The position numbers were made by a program, and so were the translations under genes. Shown here piece by piece: positions 1-10,577 of a stretch of 64,000 nt of DNA. The notes beneath the pieces were generated by a model. That model did no database searches. It worked only from the letters and a program-made list of their open reading frames with translations, and was not told the origin of the DNA. Each line of letters opens with the position of its first letter. Within the stretch, counting starts at the first letter, position 1. Source of the DNA: Cerioporus squamosus. Lineage: Eukaryota; Basidiomycota; Agaricomycetes; Polyporales; Polyporaceae. The DNA lies in NCBI GenBank assembly GCA_022592435.1, contig JABYQS010000063.1:124001-188000 (forward strand), in the 5' to 3' direction.

Positions 1-2082
1 AGCGACCGCTCCGCATTCGCGAGGCCCATGACGCCCTTCATCCAGTTGATCGTCCCGAGCTTGCCCGAGTGGTTGTACCCGTTCTGCGAGCCCGGCGCCG
101 TGTGCAGGTCCAGGTTGACACGGATGCCGTACTTGCGCGCCCACCCGAGCACACGCAGGATGTACCTGAGGACCGAGCACCGGACGTATCAGATACGATG
201 CGCAAATACGAAGTTGCCAGTCAAACTCACTTCCAACATGTACGCGCGAGGAACGGCTCCGAGACCGTCGCGCCTGTGCCATCCACGCCGACATCATTCC
301 ACTTCTCGATCGCCCAGAAGGGAATCGGGAGCCGGATCCAGTTCAGGCCCGCGCCTGCGATCTGAGCGATGTCCTCCTCGGTGATGAACGTGTTGTAGTG
401 GTCCTCGATCGTCTGCTGCATCTTGTCGCCCAGGAGCTGGCTCAGCGTCCACTCGTCCACCGCGCCGACGTTCTGCTCGTACAGGCTCGGGACGATGAAC
501 GGCTCGATGACGAACAGCCCGCCGAGGTTCACGCCCCAGATGCGGTCCTTGCCCCACGTCCAGCTCTCGTTGAGCGCGGGTGTCCATGAATTTGCGCGCG
601 CGGAGTTGTCGAATGGGTTGGCGGTGTTGGAGACCCCTGTGGAGGAAAGCGACGGTCAGTGTCTAGTTCGTCGTGACGAAATAGTAGTCATAGCACATGG
701 TACGCGCAGGTGCTCAAGTGATGTCCATCGATATACCTGCCCAAACATTGGGAGATGAATAAGCCGACAAGCATCCTCTTTACGAGAGCTTCTACGGCTG
801 ACCTCCCCGTGCCGTGAGCAAGCCGACACTCAACACATGGACACCTCGGACCGAGGCAAGTAGGCTCTCACGCGCACATATTATCCCGCACTCAGGTGCT
901 CCATGAAGTCTGCGCCAAACCATCGTCGCGCATATAGGGGCACACTGAGCGCGGGCAAACGGAGTAAGAGCGCGAGTACGAATGAGCGGTCCGATCCACA
1001 AGCCTCTTGCAAGCCACAGCAAACAAAGCTAGTCGGGCGCATATGCCACACCATGTACGCCTGCCGGTGAGTGTACCTCCTCCGGGCGCGAGCGCATCGG
1101 ATCGCTCAGGCAAGCTCACGCCGCAGACCTGTACAAATTACAGACGCGCTCCGGTACGGGGCGCACGCATCGCGCAATACCGACTCCTGTCAGCAGTGAC
1201 CCGTCTGGCTCCACGCCAGATGTTCCTCGTACTGGCCCGCAACCGACGCTGAGGCTGCCAGGGCCACTAGCACGCAGAGGGAGCGCGTGTGAGGATGGAA
1301 TGGAAAGCGTCCGATACGCAGCTCGGTATGAGAAACGCAAGGCCGCAATCGAAGCCAGCCCCATCGCGCCTTTGCAAGGCCCCAACATCAATCATACAAG
1401 GCCTGCAGAGAAGTGGCCACGAATGGATGCGTACGACGTCGTCATCCTCGCATCGTCGCGCGCGCAAGGGCTCGGGAGAGACGCCCACAAGGAGAAGCTC
1501 GGACCAACATGGGGAGGACCGCGCAAAGGGAGGGGAACACGATGCTGAGAGAGAAGACTCACAATATCCGCCGAAGGCGTTCTTGTACGTGAAGGTCGTG
1601 CCGTCGTCCTTCGTGACCGTGCTGCCATCCCCGCCCGTCGTGATAGCGTTCTGCGGCTTCCCCGACCCGTTGCCGTTGCCGTTACCGCTCGAGCCAGAGT
1701 TCCCTGATGAGCCAGAGTCTCCCGAGCCTGACGAGGACGCCGCGCTGCCGGAGGTGGAGTGGTTCTGGTTGGGCTTGACGACGACGAAGTAGACGGGGAG
1801 GACGACGGCAAGCACGACGACGATAACACCCCCCGCGACGGCGACCCAGAACCAGGGACGCTTGTATAGGGGGCGGGTGGGGAACCTGTCCTGGGACTCG
1901 TTGCTGTAGTTCTCCTTGGGCCCGGAGAGGAATGGGGAGGAGTCGCCGGGGGTGGAGGTGAGCGAGCGATCAGGCTGGGGGCCTATTGGAGGTGCGAGGT
2001 ATTCAGAGCCGCGAGGGGTGCCGGAAACAGTCGAATCGATGAGGCTCTCCCGCGGCTGCTCATACTGGTTGAAAACAGACAT
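1..2082 (-). CDS. Membrane-anchored GH5 exo-beta-1,3-glucanase, 5' part (gene runs off the window)
   Basis: Exons read 2082-1563, 636-231 and 165-1, joined by GT-AG introns of 926 and 65 bp; the joins keep frame (phase 1, then phase 2). The N-terminus is a Ser/Pro-rich cytosolic tail followed by one transmembrane helix (about residues 76-101, Val/Ala-rich, after a Lys-Arg-Pro-Trp segment) and a Ser/Gly/Asn-rich linker, which indicates a type II membrane protein. After the first intron comes the family signature NLGGLFVIEPF, close to the NLGGWLxTEPF of fungal GH5_9 glucan 1,3-beta-glucosidases, then WIRLPIPFWAIE and NLDLHTAPGSQNG. The family trims beta-1,3-glucan from chain ends at the cell wall. 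The catalytic glutamates lie beyond position 1 and cannot be checked. The second visible exon starts after CCACAG and restores the expected GGYWVSNTANPF junction, which fixes the long intron. Confidence 0.88.
637..1562 (-). other. Unusually long (926 bp) intron in the GH5 gene
   Basis: Donor GTGAGT at 1562 and acceptor CCACAG ending at 637 on the minus strand. Flanking exons join exactly at the expected glucanase sequence. Most other introns in the window are 50-77 bp. I see no coding sequence or clear terminal inverted repeats inside it. Confidence 0.75.
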
Positions 2083-5000
2083 GACTGAAGTCAGTCAGAC
2101 GTAAAGCGTGAAGGAGCGGATGCCGCCAGGAAGCAAAGGGGCCGTGTATATGGGCTAAGCTCGCGAAGGACGAGCGCAGAGAGGCCCCGGGAGGGGGACG
2201 GGGCAGGGAGGACGAGAACGGAGGGGAAGGAGGGCCAGGGCAGAGGTCCGGGCGGGGGGATGGCCAGAGTTAAAGGCCACGGCCACGCGCCGAGAACGCT
2301 CACATGTCGGTCTGCATGCCGCGAGGCCTCTCTTATTTTGAGCGGCCATCTCTCGTCCCAAGCCCGTCCGGTGGCCTGTGACTCGCTAGTCCGAACCGCC
2401 TCGCAGCCCCACGTCTCCCGTCCCCGCCTAATGCGCCGACGAGTCCCAGCGCGCGCGATGTTCCTCTGAGCGCGAGCGCGACATGCCCGCGACACTCCAC
2501 GTCTCCAATCCTCGATTCTCGAAAGCGACTTGCGGAGGCTGGGAATACGCCGAGAAGGAACTCATCTCCATCGATTGAAAGTCATCGGAATGGAGAAGCG
2601 GGTGTTGCAACGATCGAGCTCGGTGGCAATCCTCCTCTAGGCTCTTAGCCCCCGCCACCAGCGCCGTCCTTCCAAGTGCCCTCCTCCCTCCGCCTTCCAT
2701 CGGCATCCACATTGCACAATTCCATCACTTCCTCTGCCGCCGATACTTCCACCAAGACACAGTTAACAGAGCACTCACCGTTCGCTGGCCTCGCTGGATG
2801 CGTCGATGTGCGTCCTCTCCTACTGGCGCTTCCTGCCAAAACGCATCATATTGCTCGGGGCAGCATAGCCGACGTGAGAAGTCTCCGCGTCTGGGTCTCG
2901 TCACGGTCCAGAGAGTCGAGGGTTGAGCTAAGGTTTTGAACTGGAAGGTAGTCAAGACGTGTGTCGGCGGTCGGGAGGAGAGATTCATAATTTGGCTGTG
3001 CGTGCAGTGCTTCGCGACGCCGCGTTGTAGTAGGCTCTAGCTTTTGACGCGTCTGTGCTCATCGCTGCATGCGGCGTCGAGCACTCCAGTGTCACTCGTC
3101 GCTGAGAACCGTGTCGGGGTCAACGTTGTGGAGACAGAGCAAGGACGCGAAAACGTCCCAGGCAGGCAACACGCTTTATGTACGCGGTCGAGCAGTGACA
3201 TCATAGCACACAGTACCGTGCCCCGATCATCGCCAACGAAGTGTGTACTGGTAACTATGGCTCACGCAAGTCAATCTACTCGTTCGCATGCAGCTGGTAA
3301 GAACTGCCATGCAGCAGCGTGCGCGACTTCGCCTGCCTGACTAGAAGTGCCTTCAACGAGCGAATAAATAGCAGACCAGACACCCCGATGACCCTGGCAA
3401 CCCCGCTAGCGGACCACGGTACGATCCATACAACAGCACAGTTGGTAGCTTTAGGACGCACTGGAACTATAATGTGAGTCTCTGAGAGGTGCAGATTCCT
3501 CCACGTGCGCAACGGCAGTCTGAACCCGTGAGTATCCAGAGTTCGGAGAATCACGTACAGCCATTCCCCGCGGCCGCACGGCCAGTCTTGACCATGTCGC
3601 GCCCATCCTCATGGCCTCAATCATCGCGGCCGCGGCCGCCAGTAGAGCACATAGCGCTGTTAGCATATAACCAGCGACCACGACGGTTCCGATGCGGCTC
3701 GGGCTGCAGCTTCGGAGCGCCGTCGTCTTGCCGTCAACTGCCATCCAGACCGTCCGGCTCTTGCTTTCCTTCCCTCTCGGCTTGTGACCGTTCCGGTTGT
3801 TTGTGGTGCGACGCATGTGGCCTTCCAAGATGTTCATGGCGCGCTCGGAGTCGCCGGAAGAACCGTCTTGTGTGTTTACGGAGTGTAGCGTGTCGTCAAA
3901 CATACCAGGGAGTGGTCCCGATGCCGGAGCCTGTGTGCTTTCATCAGCGCCCAGCTGCTGCATGCTTGTTGGTCATGAGATAAAAGAGCAGTAGGAGGAA
4001 ACGGCGCGCACCATGGTTAAATGACTGCCCGGTTAAGCAAGCCGACCTCGTGGTTCTCCAGATCCTTACACCGCGCACCGTCCAGGGCGACAAGTCCGAC
4101 GCATGGCTCCGGGATACAGCTCCATAGTCGCGACTGATGACCAGCGGCGGAACGGCCGAAGACGAGGGCGAGAGCGGGATGAATGCCGGAATGCGGTCGC
4201 AATAATATGAGTCCATACTTTCTGACAACGATGCCAACCTCGCGAACCCGTCGGAAGTGCGAACGTCGACGTTGCAACGAGCGCATCATCGTCTCTTAGC
4301 AGGAGAAGGACACACCTGATTCGAACTGGGACATATCTGTGTGACCTTGTGCGACCAACTCGCGAAGGTGGCGAGTTCACGGCAGGTGTGAGTTCTAAGT
4401 TCTTCAGATCCTGCCGAGGACCTATCAGGCGTTCATACACCGCCATAAAATTGTGTCAGTCACTTGGCATGCTGTGAAGACTTCAAGAGACCTGCTCACC
4501 TCTACCAGTGCCAAGTCTCGACAACCTCGGACATGTACTTATCCTGGGAGGCCGGGACGTAACGCTAATACTTCCTTTGAACGACCTCTTCTCAATATTT
4601 TAATGCTTTCCCAGGTAGATAGGTGCGACACAAGATCTTCTGAGGCAGTATACAGGAAGTGTTGGTGAGCAGAGTTCCAGTTGTCGTGGCTTGGTCGTGG
4701 CCTGGTTGTGGACGGTGGCTGCTGGCAAGACGCGTCGGCAATCGCCGAGGTCTCGTCAATGTTGTCGCCACCGCCACCACGGTCCACGAGCAATTGAACT
4801 TTGACACCATTCATCTCGTCTCGAGGTTAGCTTGTGAAGGTGCGATACAACAGGAGGATAATGCTGTCGTCTTCAAGAGACAGAAGCGAGACATCAAGCA
4901 TGGCAGGTATTTGGCTCGAAGACTGAACGCGACTATGTACGTGGTATGTTCTCGTTTCTGCGAGTCAGCTCATTTTCCTGGACGAACGTTCAACGTACGC

Positions 5001-7682
5001 ACATGTCCACAAATCCGGCACAGCCTGCTTCGTTGGATACATGTTGCAGGACAGGCCACCTTGTGGAGAATTTAGCCATGATATGCCGCACCGTCAGTAT
5101 TCGAGTGCATCTTCTATTGCGTTTTTCAACTCCTCGAGCTAACGACCATCTGGCTTCTCTCCTCATAGTCATTTTTGAGACTGCTTACAGTGAGCAGGGT
5201 CGCGGTGAAGTGATCAGCTTCTTGCGCATCTGTACCCAGGATCCCGCCGCTATGGGGCGGCCATCGCGTTTCACCTGGCCCGCCTCTGCCAGGTCAACGT
5301 TTAGGTCCCGACGTCGTCTCGTCGCCTGCGCCACGCAGCCAGCCTCCTCGTGCCAGGGAGACTTGGCGACCCTCCTCCATACCTCGTTCTACCCCCAAGT
5401 GCACGGTCACGTCGAGTTCTGCGTTCACGCCGCCCAAACCCCTCGAAGCCCTGGTGCGCGTAACCCGAGCGTGACCCCAGCGCAGCGAGGGACTGCGAAT
5501 CATACGTGGTGGCTGAATGGGTGGATGTCCAACTCTCGCTTCCGCCTCCGCGTGCGTGTCCTCGGGACCGACGGCAGCGACAGCAGCGGACAGCGCAAGC
5601 GCAAGTGCGACGGCTGTCCAGCTGGTACCCTCCGGACGCTCCGACGCAGGAGCCGACACCAACACCTCCTGCATCGGGCACCGTCCATGACACGGCGACG
5701 CCGCAGCATCGAGCCCCGATGCAGGTTTCAGCGCCATAACGATGTTCAGGCTCATCACGCTCTTCGGCTAGCACATCGTTCCTGCAGTCTAAGCCAGCGC
5801 TGTATGGCCTTTGGACCAGCCACAAGCCCTGCATCAAGCCCAGAGGGCGCCCCGGACTCTGGGAAAATATCGGCGGTCGGCAGAGCGCACTGACAGACAA
5901 GGATGGGCCACTTCTGCAGAGCTTGCTCGATGGCGCCGGCGCTGAGTGCGGGAGCGAACGCCGCGGGAGCTCCAGGTTCGTTCTTCTGAGTCTGGCGGAT
6001 TATGGACGTGTTTGAGGTGCGCGTCTCTACGTCATCTTCCATCCTTCCATGCGGCAACCTGCGCATCCCTGGCCTTGCTGCGCTTCTGGTGTCGGAACTG
6101 ACTTCGCTGTGTGTCAGATAGAGAGGACAGTGGTCTGTGCCGACCCTTATGCCCGGAAACGAGTCGAGTCGGTCATTGCTTCTCTCGGCATGATGCCGGT
6201 GGCGCCACAGTTCACGAAGAGGACAGGAACTCTCGGGAAGAGCGGATGCAGGAAGACCTTGCTAGCCGTCGCCTACTCGGACCACGGAGCGTCGGCTTTA
6301 GGTCGCTTCCTTTCGAGATTTCACTAGAGGACCTACCCGCTCGGGCGGGACAACTCAGGCATGAGTCACGAAAGTTCAAGCTGTCCTTGCTCGAATCTTC
6401 TTGTTAGGGAACTATGCAGGTGGCGCATTCCCCAGTGCCACGCTCCGTGCAGTCAAACAGTCTACATGGAATGCGGACTCGACGGGTAGGTCTTACTTCT
6501 AGAGACCGACAGCTGGCGCCGCTCACAAGCTCACGAGCTCGTGCTGCCATGGCTACGTCACCGCAGCAGGGGACGGCGGAGATTTTCCCGCTCCGGGTGT
6601 GAGCTCGCACGGGTGGTAGCGAGGTTTGAGCGAGGTGTTCACGATTCCTCGGCGTCTTCTACAGGGGAGCACGCGAGGAGTACATCGATTACCTTCCCGA
6701 GCCTGCGGGAGCACCGGTGTCGTGTCCGGTGAGCCTGAGCTTGTCTCTTTGAGTCTCAAGGCGCAATCAATTGACTGAAAAGTCATCGATGCCACGCGGC
6801 ACCACAGGCGATAGCAATCCATAACCAGATTGCAAAAGCCCTGCGAATACTAGCGCAAATCCGCGGTATCGTGCACGAGGCTACCGACCTCCATAAGGTG
6901 AGTAAACCTCATTGAACGTGCTCCCTGCCTTCAGCTGCGATCGATTATCCCAGCTCAAGGTTCTTGAACGGGACGTCGTGGACCCTTGTTCGTACGGGAA
7001 CTGCATGCGGCCTGTCGCTCGAGCTCTGAGAAGCAGTTGGACGCCACCGCTTGTTCTCGTCTCAGCCAGTACCGGGCGGGTCAAGGAGACGCTCGATACG
7101 CCCCGAGGAGCGATCTAGTCGCGTCTCATCTTCCCGACATCCCGTTTGAGCGGGAAGTCAAGAAACAGTTGTAGGTGCGGTTAACGATGGCACGGCTCGG
7201 ACAGCACTGATCTGTGCGTTTGGAGTCCACGACGAGAGAGAGAGCAGTCTATGCATGATGGCGGATTATGCGTCGGTTTGATTCGTGTCATTCGCAAGTC
7301 AATGGGCGTAGCGCGGAAGGAAGACAAGGTTTGAAGCGACACCGGCTGACAGCGCGCAACCTCGGACAGATGAGAATGTTTGCGAGCAAAGCGACAAGTA
7401 TCCGCCGCTGAATGACATATGGTGCGCGGACGTCTAGGACCGCCGGAAGAATTGTGGACGAGAAAGGTTGGAGGTAGATAGTAGGTCAAGGATATCCGGA
7501 TGCGATGCCGCATGAATATAAGACTCGGAGGAGGGGCGACTCGGGCAGAACTGCGGTTGCCCTGCTCATCATCGCCGCCTGTAGAAGAACGTCTCGCCGA
7601 ATCGGACATATGGGAAGGGTGGTAGTGGCTTCCCGAAGTCGTTCATCAAGTCCGCTTCGCTCGCCACTAACGAGGATGCAGG
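2083..7682. other. 5.6 kb without a confident gene
   Basis: The first part includes the GH5 promoter. Open frames occur on both strands, but none shows a recognisable domain together with a coherent exon chain. The best candidate is listed separately at 3451-3963. A 315-residue open frame at 4946-5893 looks like a chance GC-rich frame. No tRNA, MITE or simple repeat stood out. Confidence 0.5.
3451..3963 (-). CDS. Hypothetical single-pass membrane protein (weak candidate)
   Basis: Open frame of 170 residues from an ATG at 3963. The N-terminal half is hydrophilic and low-complexity, followed by a strongly hydrophobic Ala/Leu-rich stretch at about residues 93-116 that could be one transmembrane helix, then a basic tail. 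I recognise no family. The frame may be one exon of a larger gene, since a possible upstream exon beginning at 4446 (about 44 residues, followed by GTGTGT) lies on the same strand. Chance open frames of this length are common in this GC-rich sequence, so the call is tentative. Confidence 0.25.
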   Translation of the reverse strand: MQQLGADESTQAPASGPLPGMFDDTLHSVNTQDGSSGDSERAMNILEGHMRRTTNNRNGHKPRGKESKSRTVWMAVDGKTTALRSCSPSRIGTVVVAGYMLTALCALLAAAAAMIEAMRMGATWSRLAVRPRGMAVRDSPNSGYSRVQTAVAHVEESAPLRDSHYSSSAS

Positions 7683-10577
7683 TCAGCAGTAGTCATCAAT
7701 GTCCATGTGGATTGTCACACCATATTTGTCCAAGAACGCAAACTGGTCGCGCATCCGTGTCCGTCGGAGTGTCCACATGATTTTCTCGACCTGAGGATAG
7801 AAGATAGAAGGTGGGAGGAGCGGGGAGATGCCCAGGTCCTCGAGCTCATACGCGCCTCCGTTGATACCGACCGTCAGCGGAGCGATAGCGAACAGGTTGT
7901 GCGCGAACGTGTCCATATCCCCAAGGATGGAATCCTGCAAGTTCAGGTGACGAAGGGTCATGTTGGGGCGAAACTCGGGAAGAGACGTGATGGTCTCAAG
8001 ATCGTCCGACGTTGAGTCAAACATCAGCAAAAACCCGAAACCCTCGGACTGGATTGTGCGAGTGGCAATCCAGCGGGCGCTCGCATACGCTTGCAATCTC
8101 TTGCAAGCACAGCGCAATCGCAGGGGGCGAATGCAAGCCTCCTCGTCCTTGCACTCGCTTGTCGGACCCTCCACCTGGGCAAAGGGCGAACCTATTCCTG
8201 GCCGCTGTCTCGGCCCTTCTCTGATGGTATAAAGGGAAGCCCGTCCACTTCTTCGTCCTTGCTTCTCCCCACCATCACCGTCCCGCTCCCCCGCCCCTGT
8301 CTGCTGGGTGTCCAGTGCCTGTACGGTGTCGGGCACCCACTGGCAAGGGACAGCGAATACTTGCGCAAGGTTAGTAGCCTGTCCGAGGTACGTGTCTGTC
8401 CCTGTCCCGATCATCCTTGTCGAGGTGCTTCGAGAGGTAGGTGTGCATCTGCGTGGCAGGTACGTGTGCACCCGGGTGTTATAGAGCAGGTGAGTGTATG
8501 TATGCACTTGGTTGCACTGATTTGTACTGTATCTAGGGACAGTGGACACGGTTCGGAGGTGAGTATATGTGTCCTCACACCATCTGCCTTGTTTGCTGAC
8601 AGGTATGGAGTATTAGCAGCGACGGTCAAGACTTGACATGCAGTTCTCTTCACAGGTGTCAGGTGGACAGGCCTGCTCCTCCGCACGAGTTCCAGCCACC
8701 ATGTATCCCTCCGAGCGAGGCTTGAGCCCGGGCCCTGTTGCCGTCCTAGTAACCCCATGTATCATTATCTCAACCAATATATCTTGCATCTTCCCCGATA
8801 CTCTGCGTTTGTGTGTGATCGCTCTTCACTGTTCCAGGGATGGTCGTGCTATGGTCCCAGGCCTCAAGTAACAAATGATTCCGACCTCAGTTGCCAATCG
8901 GTCCATTTGCACACGAGAGCCAAATTCGTGTGCAAAGTCAAGCTGCGAGGGTGGCGATTGCAACCGGCCCATGGGGAGATTGCACCCCTTGCAAGGGGGC
9001 TGTTACTCGTTCCATTCGCATGCATTTGGGGCGGCCAATTGCAACCAAATGCGGCGCTCGCTGGCGCTTGCATGCACCAGCGATTGTTTTGGGCTTTTGC
9101 TGATGAATGCGAAGTCAAGGGCTTCCAGCTCGGGACACTTCCATAAGAGGTACGCCAGTCCGGACCAGGTTATGGATGGACGACCGAGGAACCCGTCTCC
9201 TCCGATGCACAGTCCGTATAGGACAGGCCATGCACCGGCAATGCTCTTGATCGCGTCGTTGGCAAACTCCATTATCACAAACGGCGCGCGGAGCTTGAAC
9301 CTACGCATCCTGGTGAAGACAAGCAAGGGCTCCAGGTCCACGAAGCAGAGGTAATCCTCTTGTGCATAGGACCACCTCCAGCCGTATGGGCCTTCAATGA
9401 TCAAGACTTCTAGTTGGGCTTTGCTGAGAAATGACGAAGGCAAACAAATAGGTATGAGAGTTCCTCCAGCATGATCCTCTCGGTGACCCAAATTTCGAGG
9501 GTTTGTAGACGGCACGTCTGCATCACTGCCAGGAGCTGCGAACACATAGCGATGCAGGGTATGTAAAGCCACAGTTTCTCCAACGAGGGAAACAGATAGT
9601 GGGTGGTCGAATGGTACAGGAACATCAAGTCGAAGGCCAATGGTTCGTCGATCACCAGGCGAACTTTGCGGAGGTAGGGTTAACGAGCAAGGTGACATAG
9701 GAACTCCACTGACCATGGTATAGGATTGTGAAGGACAAAAGATTCGAGCCGAGGACAGAGATAGGAGAATTGTACGGCGGCTTCAACGACTGAGCCGGGT
9801 TGACGCGAGAACATCTCCAACTGCGTCAGAGTCGGGCAGATATCGGGGAGGGCGACGATGAGGGAAGGAGACACAGGAGGAGCTTGTGCGTCGCGGACCT
9901 TTGCCCCAATGGACAGGCAGGTGACCTTGCTTCCGACCAGGAGGAAGGGGAGTAGATCGGCCCAGTGTGTGTCGTAGTAGTTCACGCGCACTTTCAGTAA
10001 TTTCGGCAAGATGGCAGTGGTGTCCCGCCTGCGAGCTAGGCAAAGGAACAGCATTGCACTTCTCGCTGCAACATGTTGTTGATACATATGACTTGGGTTG
10101 TCATGGTGTACCTCCTCCGTGACATCCGCGAACTCGTTTCGGAAGTACCCTAACTCTTGGACCCGGTACGCATAGAGATTGAACCTCGTCCAATCGGACG
10201 CAGATGGCGGTTTCTTGAACCGCTGCGTGATCAATCAGCACAACTTTCGACTGACAAAATGATTCCCTGCCAACGCTCACAAGCATATACAACGGTTCAC
10301 CCAACTCCTCATCATAGGCAAACACCTCTTCCTCGTAAAGTTCTTGAGGAAACATCCGAAGAAGAGGACAGAGGTCCCGGAGAGTACGCCAAAGAACATT
10401 GAGGGTCAGTTCTCGAAACTCTCTGCAAGTTCTGGCCAAGGAAGCTAGGGTCTTGTTGCCCTGAACTGCAGGTTCTCTTGTAGCGAGCGGACCATCCGCG
10501 AGGTCGTTAGGAGGCAGCAGATCTACGAACTGCAGAATGGTGTGGAAGATATAATCTGATTTGAGGGCTGGATGCAT
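7683..10577 (-). pseudogene. F-box/LRR-type gene, disrupted by stop, frameshift and TIR insertion
   Basis: The start at 10577 gives an F-box-like N-terminus (residues about 5-60: a His-Thr-Ile-Leu-Gln segment, then LASLARTCREFRELTLNVLW), as in the large agaricomycete F-box families that act as SCF substrate adaptors. A GTGAGC...ACGCAG intron at about 10280-10225 joins the second exon. Leu-rich repeats follow (for example FSYLCPRLESFVLHN and LAYLLWKCPELEALDFAF). Three defects are visible: an in-frame TAA at 9682-9680 with homologous-looking sequence continuing in the same frame; a frame change near 9430 with no possible intron; and a 1,084-bp insertion at 8022-9105 that splits the Phe codon before DSTSDDLETITSL. 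The C-terminal exon ends at 7683. Removing the insertion plus a 2-bp duplication restores frame. Sequencing error cannot explain all three defects, so I call a pseudogene. Confidence 0.72.
8022..9105. mobile_element. Non-autonomous DNA transposon-like insertion, 1,084 bp, inside the F-box gene
   Basis: The two ends are imperfect terminal inverted repeats: CATCAGCAAAAACCCGAAAC at 8022 and, on the other strand from 9105, CATCAGCAAAAGCCCAAAAC. AA at 8020-8021 and again at 9106-9107 is a candidate 2-bp target-site duplication. Excising 1,086 bp rebuilds an uninterrupted reading frame (Ala-Phe-Asp-Ser) in the host gene. Subterminal regions are rich in TTGCAA/TTGCA motifs on both sides. No transposase is visible; the interior has a TATAAAG at 8229 and repeated AGGTACGTGT/AGGTGAGT-like strings. 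The superfamily is not assigned because a 2-bp AA/TT duplication is atypical. Confidence 0.7.

Noticed and set aside
4300..4340. GTTCGAATC on the minus strand, resembling a tRNA B box
   Set aside because: The bases around it cannot fold into a cloverleaf.
4946..5893. 315-residue open frame in the gene-poor left region
   Set aside because: No domain, biased Arg/Ser composition, and competing long frames on the other strand over the same bases.
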